In this document: positions 1 through 5,668 of the stretch, piece by piece
Layout of the letters: every line of letters begins with the position of its first letter
How positions within the stretch are numbered: position 1 is the first letter of the stretch
Assembly (NCBI GenBank): GCA_009786735.1
Contig: WQRM01000053.1
Span: 1-6,585 of the forward strand
Direction: 5' to 3'
From: Oscillospiraceae bacterium
GTDB taxonomy: Bacteria > Bacillota > Clostridia > Oscillospirales > Acutalibacteraceae
DNA length: 6,585 nucleotides
The notes under the pieces: generated by a model
Database searches by the model: none
What the model was told of the DNA's origin: nothing
Seen by the model: the letters and a program-made list of their open reading frames with translations, nothing else
Position numbers and translations under genes: made by a program

Positions 1-34
1 AAAACCGTTTCCTGAGCGGCCCTCGCGCGGGCGC

Positions 35-209
35 TTGTGCTCCGCACGCCTTCCTCACCCCTCGCGGCTCGGGGAGCTCCTTCCGGAGGAAGGAGCCTGG
101 GGGCTTGTTTCTTACGGTTTCGCTGCCGCTCACCGCTTAATCCTTGGCTCCTTCCTTGGGAAGGAGCTGGCACGCGCCGCGCGTGACTGAGGAAGGCTCG
201 CGGAGCGAC
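35..209. repeat. Paired-hairpin element, copy A (175 bp)
   Basis: The two arms are nearly mirror images. The left arm (35-84) is identical to 1541-1590 and the right arm (161-209) is identical to 1667-1715, while the centre has diverged without any length change. Each arm carries a GCTCCTTCC/GGAAGGAGC type hairpin with a 3-nt loop (about 76-96 and 147-167). The right arm adds a second hairpin, CACGCG/CGCGTG with a CCG loop (171-185), followed by ACTGAGGAAGG. The outward-facing arms and absence of any gene suggest a non-coding, MITE-like or REP-like element. It could instead be two independently inserted single units. Confidence 0.75.
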
Positions 210-276
210 AGGGAGAGGATTGAGGGGTGCCGTCGCAACACCGGGGTGGTCTTCCCCCATTCCCACTTAATCACTC

Positions 277-305
277 TTGACAAACGCCGCATTTCATTAT
301 ATAAT
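277..305 (+). promoter_or_regulatory. Perfect-consensus sigma-70/sigma-A promoter of the kinase gene
   Basis: TTGACA (277-282) and TATAAT (300-305) are separated by exactly 17 bp (283-299), matching the housekeeping consensus at all twelve positions. Only 6 nt lie between the -10 box and the ATG at 312, so the usual start distance puts +1 at or within a base or two of the A of that ATG. The mRNA is therefore predicted to be leaderless or nearly so. The promoter lies just outside the hairpin repeats. Confidence 0.88.
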
Positions 306-311
306 AGCAGT

Positions 312-1205
312 ATGAACCACACACCTCACGCCTTTTTGGGCATCGACGGCGGCGGCACCAAGACCACCGCCGTGCTTTGCAGTGCGCAGGGTGAGGTCAT
401 CGCACGCGCCGAAGCGGGCAGCCTCAACTACCGCGCCTTGGGCTACGACACCGCGCGTGCCAGCCTGCGTGACGTTTTGTCACAGCTCCCGTGTGAGCCG
501 TCAGCCGCCTTCATCGGCAACGCAGCCCTCGCAGACCAAGCCCCGCTCGAGGAGCTGCACGCACTCACCCACGGCATCCTCAACCACATCCCCGTGGGCA
601 TGAACAGCGATCTCTACATCGCCCTTGAAGCCATGCAATGCGCAGGCGCATCTGCCGTCATCATCGCCGGCACCGGCAGCATGTGCGCCGGGCGAACCGC
701 ACCGGGCGAGCCCATCGTGCATACCGGCGGCTGGGGCTGGCTGCTGGGCGACGAAGGCAGCGGCTTCCACCTTGGCTGGGAGGGCTTGCGCGCCGCACTG
801 CGCGGCTACGAAGGCAGCGCACCTGCGACCCAGCTCACCGCCCACGCCTGCGAATTTTACGATGCCAAGCAGCCCGAGGAACTCCTCAACACGTTCTACA
901 ACCCCAACAAACGCCACAACGAAATCGCCGCCTTCGCCCGCGTGGTCAGCGGTCTTGACGACGCCGTGGCGCAAGCCATCGTGCAGCGTTGCGCCGCCGA
1001 CCTCGCGCAAACCGCCAAGGCTCTGCTGCGCAAGCTCCCCGCGAACACGCAAATCGGTCTGTGGGGTGGTTTGTTCGAGCGCCGCGAAACCTACCGCCAA
1101 GCCTTCTGCGCAGCCCTGGGTAAGCAAGCGCAGGTGCTGCCTGTTCCGCCCGCGCAAGGCGCTGCCATGGCAGCAATGCGGCTAGCCGCCTGCGGTGGGG
1201 CTTAG
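312..1205 (+). CDS. BadF/BadG/BcrA/BcrD-family kinase, N-acetylglucosamine kinase-like
   Basis: This 297-residue protein has the ASKHA sugar-kinase fold signature. The phosphate-1 motif GIDGGGTKT is at residues 10-18, and N98-S99-D100 sits where NAGK-type kinases have their catalytic Asp. AGTGS (119-123) and GGWGWLLGDEGSG (139-151) are the family's nucleotide and sugar-binding blocks. A GGLF turn (252-255) and PAQGAAMAA (280-288) close the C-terminal ATPase lobe. Relatives phosphorylate GlcNAc, or both MurNAc and GlcNAc in clostridial MurK, at O6 using ATP; which sugar is used here cannot be read from the sequence. No signal peptide is seen, so it should be cytoplasmic. The start at 312 is chosen because the ATP motif begins nine residues later and the promoter ends six bases before it; there is no Shine-Dalgarno. 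The GH84 and SIS genes downstream support a GlcNAc role. Confidence 0.9.
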   Translation: MNHTPHAFLGIDGGGTKTTAVLCSAQGEVIARAEAGSLNYRALGYDTARASLRDVLSQLPCEPSAAFIGNAALADQAPLEELHALTHGILNHIPVGMNSDLYIALEAMQCAGASAVIIAGTGSMCAGRTAPGEPIVHTGGWGWLLGDEGSGFHLGWEGLRAALRGYEGSAPATQLTAHACEFYDAKQPEELLNTFYNPNKRHNEIAAFARVVSGLDDAVAQAIVQRCAADLAQTAKALLRKLPANTQIGLWGGLFERRETYRQAFCAALGKQAQVLPVPPAQGAAMAAMRLAACGGA

Positions 1206-1250
1206 TCGGCTCGGACAGGTTGTGTACTGTTATACTTCGGGCGGATTCAC

Positions 1251-1396
1251 ATCCGCCCCTACATGCCGCGGCTTGATGAAAGTCAGATCGTGCCGTTTCC
1301 TGAGCGGCCCTCGCGCGGGCGCGGGGGCTGTCGCCGCGAACGAAGCCTGCGCATCGCACCACTGCGGCGCGGCGACTGGGGGTGCGGATTTCGCTG
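1251..1396. repeat. 146-bp GC-rich repeat, copy 1
   Basis: This stretch matches 1774-1919 with three mismatches (1266 C/T, 1345 G/A, 1389 T/G) and no gaps. A 30-bp part of it (1293-1322) recurs exactly at 5-34. Several GC-rich self-complementary patches are visible, for example CGCACC with GGTGCG near its 3' end. The two full copies belong to a longer duplicated segment, 1239-1453 and 1758-2001. I do not recognise the family. Confidence 0.9.
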
Positions 1397-1423
1397 CACA
1401 TTGCGGGTGACATCCACCCGTAG

Positions 1424-1443
1424 GGGCGGCAATCTTGCCGCCC
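1424..1443. repeat. Short hairpin, 9-bp arms
   Basis: GGGCGGCAA pairs with TTGCCGCCC around a TC loop. The surrounding 37 bp (1417-1453) recurs at 1965-2001 with one mismatch (1440 G versus 1988 A), which breaks one pair in the second copy. There is no T-run after it, so it is not a standard intrinsic terminator. Confidence 0.75.
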
Positions 1444-1484
1444 GAACCACAAAAAACGCAGCCGTTCACCGTTTAATCCTCATT

Positions 1485-1522
1485 CCCCTCCGTGGAGGGG
1501 TGCGCCCGCAGGCGCGGGGTGG
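1485..1522 (+). repeat. Single paired-hairpin unit
   Basis: The first hairpin is CCCCTCC/GGAGGGG with a GT loop (1485-1500). The second is GCGCC/GGCGC with a CGCA loop (1502-1515), followed by GGGGTGGT. It shares the TTAATCCT lead-in with the right arms of copies A and B, tying it to the same family, but I see no opposing partner arm next to it. Confidence 0.65.
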
Positions 1523-1540
1523 TTTTCGTTTCAAACAAGT

Positions 1541-1715
1541 TTGTGCTCCGCACGCCTTCCTCACCCCTCGCGGCTCGGGGAGCTCCTTCCAAGGGAAGGA
1601 GCCTTGGGGCTTGCTGCTTTAAGTTGAGATGTCGTTATCCTCTTAATCCTTAGCTCCTTCTTCTAGAAGGAGCTGGCACGCGCCGCGCGTGACTGAGGAA
1701 GGCTCGCGGAGCGAC
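1541..1715. repeat. Paired-hairpin element, copy B (175 bp)
   Basis: It has the same length and outward-facing layout as copy A. The outer 50 bp and 49 bp are identical to copy A while the middle 76 bp differ. In the right arm the first hairpin reads AGCTCCTTCT/AGAAGGAGCT with a TCT loop: relative to copy A, bases on both sides of the stem changed and pairing is kept. The second hairpin and ACTGAGGAAGG tail are unchanged. Confidence 0.75.
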
Positions 1716-1757
1716 GCGACTCGTGACTCACGCATTCGCTGCATCAACCCGCAACCC

Positions 1758-1785
1758 GTAGGGGCGGATGCAAATCCGCCCCTAC
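1758..1785. repeat. Perfect palindrome, 12-bp arms with GCAA loop
   Basis: GTAGGGGCGGAT (1758-1769) is followed by GCAA (1770-1773) and its exact reverse complement (1774-1785). GCAA is a GNRA tetraloop, so an RNA copy would fold very stably. A shorter version with 8-bp arms and a TCAC loop sits at the matching place before the first 146-bp copy (1239-1258). Confidence 0.85.
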
Positions 1786-1919
1786 ATGTCGCGGCTTGAT
1801 GAAAGTCAGATCGTGCCGTTTCCTGAGCGGCCCTCGCGCGGGCGCGGGGGCTGTCGCCGCGAACGAAACCTGCGCATCGCACCACTGCGGCGCGGCGACT
1901 GGGGGTGCGGAGTTCGCTG
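1774..1919. repeat. 146-bp GC-rich repeat, copy 2
   Basis: This is the second copy of 1251-1396, offset by 523 bp, with three substitutions. After it the two duplicated segments differ by about 25 bp: this copy contains an additional hairpin, GGGCGAAC/GTTCGCCC with an ACA loop (1936-1954), before the shared 37-bp end (1965-2001). Confidence 0.9.
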
Positions 1920-2036
1920 GCGCCATCAAAAGCCCGGGCGAACACAGTTCGCCCCTACCCGCAACCCGTAGGGGCGGCAATCTTGCCACCCGAACCACAA
2001 ACAGTCGCACAGCACCCTCACGTAGCCAGTAAAGCT

Positions 2037-2041
2037 AGGAG
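2037..2041 (+). promoter_or_regulatory. Ribosome binding site of the SIS gene
   Basis: AGGAG lies 6 nt before the ATG at 2048, fixing that start over the overlapping GTG at 2041, which is in another frame and has no site of its own. Confidence 0.85.
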
Positions 2042-2047
2042 TGCCCC

Positions 2048-2782
2048 ATGAAATCACAACAATACCTCACCCACGTCGGCGAGCTGCTCGGTCAAGCCGC
2101 CGCGTCGCAGCTGGCGACGGTCAACGCATTTGCCCGGGAAATCGCCAACACCCTGCAAGCCCGGCGGCGTGTGTTCCTGTTTGGCACAGGGCACTCGTGT
2201 TTGCTGGCGCAGGAGCTCTTCTATCGCGCAGGCGGCTTGGTGCGGCTGCAGCCCATCCTTGAGCCCGAGCTCATGCTGCACCTGTCGGCAAGCGAAAGCA
2301 CGCAGCACGAGCGCAACGCCGACCTCGCCATTCCCCTGCTGGCAAAATACGGCGTGGCGGCAGGCGACTTGCTGCTCATCATCTCCAACAGCGGGCGAAA
2401 TCCGCTGATTGTTGAGCTCGCCCTGCAAGCAAAATCGCGCGGCTGCACCGTGGTAGCGCTCACCAGCCTGCAGCATAGCACAAGCGGCAGCTCGCGGCAC
2501 ACCAGCGGGCAGCGGCTGTGCGAAATCGCCCACCTCGTGCTTGATAACCTCGGCACGCCCGGCGACGCTTGCGTTGCCTACGACGGCTTTGCGGGCATGG
2601 CGGCGGCAACTTCCACTGTCATTGGTGCAGCGTTGTTGCAGGCTGCCGCAGCGCAAGTGGTGCAGTGTTTGCTCAACGACGGCACCGAGCCCGAAGTCTT
2701 CGCCAGCAGCAACATCGACCAAGGCGATGCCATCAACGAAGCCTATCTGAACAAATACCGTGAGGAGATCCTATATTTATGA
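2048..2782 (+). CDS. SIS-domain sugar-phosphate protein (UPF0309-like)
   Basis: This 244-residue cytoplasmic protein is a single SIS domain. A helical N-terminus (1-40) leads into RVFLFGTGHS (41-50), the first strand and glycine loop. IISNSGRNP (111-119) is the Ser-rich phosphate-binding loop of SIS proteins, and VVALTS (135-140) is the next strand. The C-terminal block with TEPEVF and SNIDQGD (213-227) and the KYREEI end are typical of the UPF0309 group, whose usual length is about the same. SIS domains bind phosphosugars and act as isomerases, etherases, dehydratases or regulators; which applies here is not decided by the sequence. From memory, a Streptomyces UPF0309 member has been linked to amino-sugar-phosphate metabolism. 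The GH84 neighbour makes GlcNAc-6-phosphate or a derivative the likely ligand. It overlaps the next gene by 4 bp. Confidence 0.86.
   Translation: MKSQQYLTHVGELLGQAAASQLATVNAFAREIANTLQARRRVFLFGTGHSCLLAQELFYRAGGLVRLQPILEPELMLHLSASESTQHERNADLAIPLLAKYGVAAGDLLLIISNSGRNPLIVELALQAKSRGCTVVALTSLQHSTSGSSRHTSGQRLCEIAHLVLDNLGTPGDACVAYDGFAGMAAATSTVIGAALLQAAAAQVVQCLLNDGTEPEVFASSNIDQGDAINEAYLNKYREEILYL
2762..2767 (+). promoter_or_regulatory. Ribosome binding site of the GH84 gene, inside the SIS gene
   Basis: GAGGAG lies within the last codons of the SIS gene, 11 nt before the GH84 ATG at 2779. That spacing is somewhat long, so initiation may rely on ribosomes ending at the overlapping ATGA (2779-2782), i.e. 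translational coupling. Confidence 0.7.
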
Positions 2783-4035
2783 ACACTTTTTTTGAACGGC
2801 GTGGCTACCTCGAAGGCTTTTACGGCACGCCGTGGAGCGACGCGCAACGCCGCGACATGATTGCCCTGATGGCCGCGCACGGCATGAACACCTATGCCTA
2901 CGGCGCAAAAGATGATCCCTACCACCGCGACAAATGGGAGCAACTCTATCCCGCGCAGCAACTCGCCACGCTGCAAAGCCTCGTGCGCTATTGCCGCGAA
3001 CACGGCATGGACTTTATGTATTGCCTCGCGCCGGGCTTGACCTACGACTACGCAGACGAGCGCTGTTGGGCAGCCATTCACGCCAAGTTCGCGCAAATTA
3101 TCGCCTTGGGCGTGCAAAGCTTCGGTCTGTTTTTTGACGACATCCCCCCCGGTCGCGAGCGTGTGGAAGATCACCTTGCCCTCGCCTGCCGCGTGTGCGA
3201 AGCTTTCCCCGATAAATCTTTCACCATCTGCCCAATGGTCTACCATGGGCGCGGCAACGAGCCCTACATCCGCACGCTGGGGCAAGGGCTGCCCCAAAAC
3301 GCCGACCTGTTCTGGACAGGTCGCAACATTTGCTCGCAATGGCTTGACGCAGAAGAAGCCCAGTTCTTCCACCAACACACCGGCAAGCAGCCGCTGTATT
3401 GGGACAATTACCCCGTGAACGACGCAGAGATGTTCCACGAAATGCACCTGGGCCCCATCGCCAACCGCGACCCCAATCTGCACCAGCACGCACGCGGCAT
3501 CCTCTTCAACGGCATGGAATATTTCGAGTGCACCAAGCTTGCCTTCCTCACCTGCGCAGACTACCTGCGCGACCCGGAGCACTACGACCCCGAGCAGTCT
3601 TGGCTGCGCGCGCTCAACACCCTGTTTGGCGCAGACGATGCCGCCCGCTTTGTCTATTTTGCCGAGCAGTGCAACACCAGTTGCCTCAAGCGGCAAAACG
3701 GTCCGCGCATGCTTGAAGCCGTGGAGAGCGCAGCCACATTGTGGCGCGCAGGCGACCTCCCCGGTGCACTGACGCTGCTGCAAGACTTCCACGCAACGCT
3801 CGAAGACACCCGCGCCTTCCTCGCCGAAAGCCAGCATCCCATGATCGCCGAGCTGGGCAAGTGGATTCACAAATACAACAAATACGCCGACCTGTTTGGC
3901 TTAACCATTGCCGTGCTGCAAGGCAACGCCAGCCGCGATGCTTTGGCGGCAGCCCTGCATGAATACAACGAAATTGCCGCCGTGCTCACCGAGTTTGCGA
4001 TGCGCGCGTTCGTGGAGACAGTGCTTAATGCTTAA
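2779..4035 (+). CDS. GH84-family beta-N-acetylglucosaminidase, cytoplasmic, catalytic domain without N-terminal domain
   Basis: This 418-residue protein begins almost directly with the GH84 barrel. Motifs in order are EGFYGTPW (12-19), AKDDPYHR (43-50), the catalytic pair D120-D121 in FFDDIPP, WTG (179-181), WDNYPVND (208-215) and FNGM (243-246). Against remembered Bacteroides BtGH84 numbering, G13, K44, D120, D121, N210, D215 and N244 fall at the spacing of G135, K166, D242, D243, N339, D344 and N372, so the full active site appears present. GH84 enzymes remove terminal beta-GlcNAc by substrate-assisted catalysis; the family includes O-GlcNAcases and bacterial hexosaminidases. Residues from about 290 to the end look helical. 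It lacks the alpha/beta domain that precedes the barrel in many relatives and has no signal peptide, so it should act on imported or intracellular substrates. It is coupled to the SIS gene. The stop codon lies in a TGCTTAA tandem repeat. Confidence 0.93.
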   Translation: MNTFFERRGYLEGFYGTPWSDAQRRDMIALMAAHGMNTYAYGAKDDPYHRDKWEQLYPAQQLATLQSLVRYCREHGMDFMYCLAPGLTYDYADERCWAAIHAKFAQIIALGVQSFGLFFDDIPPGRERVEDHLALACRVCEAFPDKSFTICPMVYHGRGNEPYIRTLGQGLPQNADLFWTGRNICSQWLDAEEAQFFHQHTGKQPLYWDNYPVNDAEMFHEMHLGPIANRDPNLHQHARGILFNGMEYFECTKLAFLTCADYLRDPEHYDPEQSWLRALNTLFGADDAARFVYFAEQCNTSCLKRQNGPRMLEAVESAATLWRAGDLPGALTLLQDFHATLEDTRAFLAESQHPMIAELGKWIHKYNKYADLFGLTIAVLQGNASRDALAAALHEYNEIAAVLTEFAMRAFVETVLNA

Positions 4036-4047
4036 TGCTTAATGCTT
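4022..4047 (+). repeat. TGCTTAA heptamer tandem repeat across the GH84 stop
   Basis: Three full TGCTTAA units (4022-4042) and a partial fourth (TGCTT, 4043-4047) occur in a row. The second unit supplies the GH84 stop codon TAA (4033-4035). The same word appears once more at 4206-4212, directly before the ribosome binding site of the next gene. Loss or gain of units would alter only the last residues of GH84. Confidence 0.85.
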
Positions 4048-4088
4048 CTTCTATTATTAGACTTTCGTATTGATGTGTTTTTCGCGAA

Positions 4089-4206
4089 CCCCCTCTGTCG
4101 CTCACGCGACATCTCCCCTCTGAAGAGGGGGGCACACCCACCCCCAGCAGACGGTTTGACAGTCCCCCTCTTTAGAGGGGGAAGCCTACGCAGTAGGCAG
4201 GGGGTG
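4089..4206. repeat. Paired-hairpin element, copy C
   Basis: The left unit points leftward: TGTCGC/GCGACA with a TCAC loop (4096-4111) and CCCCTC/GAGGGG with a TGAA loop (4115-4130). The right unit points rightward: CCCCCTCT/AGAGGGGG (4164-4181) and GCCTAC/GTAGGC with a GCA loop (4184-4198), then AGGGGG. The layout is that of copies A, B and D with different arm sequences. It sits between the GH84 stop and the next start, and could attenuate transcription or stabilise the upstream message. Confidence 0.72.
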
Positions 4207-4213
4207 CTTAATG

Positions 4214-4219
4214 AAGGAG
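4214..4219 (+). promoter_or_regulatory. Ribosome binding site deciding the nucleotidyltransferase start
   Basis: AAGGAG lies 6 nt before the ATG at 4226. An in-frame ATG at 4211 overlaps this site and has no site of its own, so 4226 is the preferred start. Confidence 0.85.
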
Positions 4220-4225
4220 AACCAC

Positions 4226-5590
4226 ATGATTAAACAAGCCGTCATTCTTGACGCAGGGCGCGGCAGCAAGCTGTGGCCGTTTGCGCAGCTGCGCAGCAAA
4301 GGGATGATCCCCGTGGGCAACCGGCCCGTGCTGCGCCACCAAGTGAACAGTCTGCGCGACGCGGGCGTGGAGCAAGTGGTCATCGTCACCGGCGCAAAGC
4401 ATGCGGGGCTGGTGCGCAACCACTTTCGCAACGACGCTGACGTGGAAGTCGTTGACCCTGCCGCATCACAAGGCAGCGCGTTTTCGCTGTTCTGCGCGGA
4501 CGGGCACATCAAAGGCGACTTCGTTGCCCTGCATGGCGACTGCTTCATCAGCCCCGCAGACATCGCCGCGCTGGTAAACGCCCCTGCCCTGCCCGCCGTG
4601 CTGGTGGCACCCATCAGCGGTCACCGCCGCAAGAATGACTACATCACCTGCAGCGTGGGTGATGGCAACGTCCACGCTTGCTGGGGGCATCCGCGCAACC
4701 GTGGCGAGCACTTCGCCGCAGGGTTCGCGTTCGCCAAGGCGCACATGCAGCTCATGGAGAATAACTCAGGGCTGTTCACCGCCGTGGAAGTTGGCGCAAT
4801 GCCCGCGCAAGAGGGCTATGTGGAGATGAGCATCAACGACTTCATCAAAGACGGCGGCACGGTTGCTGCCATCGAAGCGAACGACCCCGTGGTGGACATC
4901 GACAAACCCTGGCATATCCTTGAGGCGAACACCGTGTGCAAAAACCTGCTCATGGCGCAGCTGACCGAAAATCAGCTGGGCGAGGGCGCAAGCATCCACC
5001 CCACGGCGTATATCGACGGCTGCGTGCAGCTGGGCGAAGGCAGCACCATCGGGCGCAACGTGACGGTGGAGGGCAAGCTCATCGTGGGCAAAAACACCAA
5101 GATCGACAACGGTGCTATCCTGCGCGGCGACAACATCCTTGGCGACAACTGCACCGTGCGCGATGGCTGCCTCATCGAAGGCAGCGTTGTCGGTCACAAG
5201 TGCTATGTAGGGCACGGCGCTGAAATGGACGGCGTGCTCTTCAACGGCGTGTATCTGTTCCACTACATGGAAATCAGCGGCGTGGTGGGCGAAAACACAG
5301 ACATCGGCGCGGCCACCGTTTGCGGCACGCTGCGCTTTGATGACATGACCACCCGCCACCGCATCAACGGTCGCCTCGAAAGCGAACACCCCGGCTGCGA
5401 TGCCAGCTTCATCGGCGACTACTGCCGCACGGGCGTGAATGCCATGCTCATGCCCGGCGTGAAAATGGGCGTATACAGCATCTGCGGCGCGGGGGTTATC
5501 CTGCAAGAAGACCTGCCCGACAACACCTTGGTCTACGCCGAGCAAACGCAACTCAAAAAAGCCTGGAGCCCCGAAAAATACGGCTGGTGA
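4226..5590 (+). CDS. Sugar-1-phosphate nucleotidyltransferase with C-terminal left-handed beta-helix
   Basis: This 454-residue cytoplasmic protein has two parts. Residues 1-240 form a nucleotidyltransferase domain: AVILDAGRGSKL (5-16) is the NTP-binding loop, K25 lies in the SKGMIPVGN block, QGSA (82-85) matches the base-contacting GTA-type turn, HGD (103-105) holds a metal-binding Asp, and VDIDKPWHILEAN (223-235) is the domain's closing motif. Residues 250-435 contain hexapeptide repeats of a left-handed beta-helix, including GENTDIGAATV (355-365), similar to GlmU-like archaeal and bacterial proteins. Such enzymes join a sugar-1-phosphate to NTP; UDP-GlcNAc synthesis fits the neighbours but is inferred. 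The NTP loop is unusual: Asp replaces the common Ala after Leu, and Lys replaces the usual Arg. I see no clear equivalent of the GlmU acetyltransferase catalytic His, so acetyltransferase activity is doubtful. Confidence 0.86.
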   Translation: MIKQAVILDAGRGSKLWPFAQLRSKGMIPVGNRPVLRHQVNSLRDAGVEQVVIVTGAKHAGLVRNHFRNDADVEVVDPAASQGSAFSLFCADGHIKGDFVALHGDCFISPADIAALVNAPALPAVLVAPISGHRRKNDYITCSVGDGNVHACWGHPRNRGEHFAAGFAFAKAHMQLMENNSGLFTAVEVGAMPAQEGYVEMSINDFIKDGGTVAAIEANDPVVDIDKPWHILEANTVCKNLLMAQLTENQLGEGASIHPTAYIDGCVQLGEGSTIGRNVTVEGKLIVGKNTKIDNGAILRGDNILGDNCTVRDGCLIEGSVVGHKCYVGHGAEMDGVLFNGVYLFHYMEISGVVGENTDIGAATVCGTLRFDDMTTRHRINGRLESEHPGCDASFIGDYCRTGVNAMLMPGVKMGVYSICGAGVILQEDLPDNTLVYAEQTQLKKAWSPEKYGW

Positions 5591-5598
5591 TTGCGTTT

Positions 5599-5622
5599 TC
5601 CACTTTTTTGAAAAAAAGTGGA
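5599..5622. terminator. Possible terminator: A/T-rich hairpin after the nucleotidyltransferase
   Basis: TCCACTTTTT pairs with AAAAAGTGGA around TGAA, 9 nt after the stop codon. The T-run lies within the stem rather than after it, so this is not a textbook intrinsic terminator. A further weak stem (AGCC 5635-5638 with GGCT 5656-5659) is followed by a six-T run at 5659-5664 and could be the actual end signal. Confidence 0.4.
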
Positions 5623-5668
5623 GCAAAAAACTTTAGCCGCTTCGCGGTGGATTTTGGCTTTTTTACGA

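Larger units (their letters stand above)
1..311. other. Gene-free upstream region
   Basis: No credible gene is seen here. It holds, in order, a 30-bp fragment (5-34) of the 146-bp repeat found at 1251-1396, paired-hairpin copy A (35-209), a degenerate remnant of another hairpin unit (about 210-255, ending GGGGTGGT like the unit at 1485-1522), and the kinase promoter (277-305). An open frame continues upstream of the kinase start to 144, but it translates repeat DNA and has no family match. Confidence 0.75.
1206..2047. other. 842-nt gene-free repeat island
   Basis: No gene is supported here on either strand; the open frames present run through repeats and lack family features. In order it holds: a hairpin (1239-1258), the first 146-bp repeat copy (1251-1396), a GGGCGGCAA/TTGCCGCCC hairpin (1424-1443), a single forward hairpin unit (1485-1522), paired-hairpin copy B (1541-1715), a perfect 12-bp-arm palindrome (1758-1785), the second 146-bp copy (1774-1919), a GGGCGAAC/GTTCGCCC hairpin (1936-1954), a second near-palindrome (1972-1991) and the ribosome binding site of the SIS gene. 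I see no convincing promoter for the SIS-GH84 pair, so it may be read through from the kinase promoter or use a weak one. Confidence 0.75.

Noticed and set aside
144..311. 56-residue N-terminal extension of the kinase reading frame
   Set aside because: It translates the right arm of the hairpin repeat and the promoter itself, lacks a ribosome binding site and lies before the family's normal N-terminus.
1239..1258. Hairpin after the kinase as an intrinsic terminator
   Set aside because: The 8-bp stem is followed by CTACATGC rather than a T-run; it fits better as part of the duplicated repeat segment.
1263..1622. Open frames in both directions across the 146-bp repeat (for example 1263-1622 + and 946-1452 -)
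   Set aside because: Similar peptides appear at both repeat copies only because the DNA is duplicated; Arg/Ala/Gly-rich composition and absence of ribosome binding sites argue against coding.
1..2047. CRISPR array or tRNA/rRNA genes in the repeat islands
   Set aside because: The repeats are irregular in length and spacing with no uniform spacers, and I could not fold a tRNA cloverleaf with the conserved T-loop.
2743..3870. Long minus-strand open frame (375 codons) opposite GH84
   Set aside because: The + strand holds an unmistakable GH84 with all motifs; the antisense frame shows no family features and reflects the GC-rich codon pattern.
4052..4057. TATTAT as a -10 box for the nucleotidyltransferase gene
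   Set aside because: The bases 16-18 bp upstream are the TGCTTAA repeat and do not resemble a -35 box.
4042..4233. Small + frame of 63 codons between GH84 and the nucleotidyltransferase
   Set aside because: It runs through the hairpin element, has no ribosome binding site and overlaps the next gene's start region in another frame.
4766..5626. Long minus-strand open frame (286 codons) opposite the nucleotidyltransferase
   Set aside because: It is a shadow of the hexapeptide-repeat region; it is low complexity in Ala, Val, Asp and His and has no recognisable domain.
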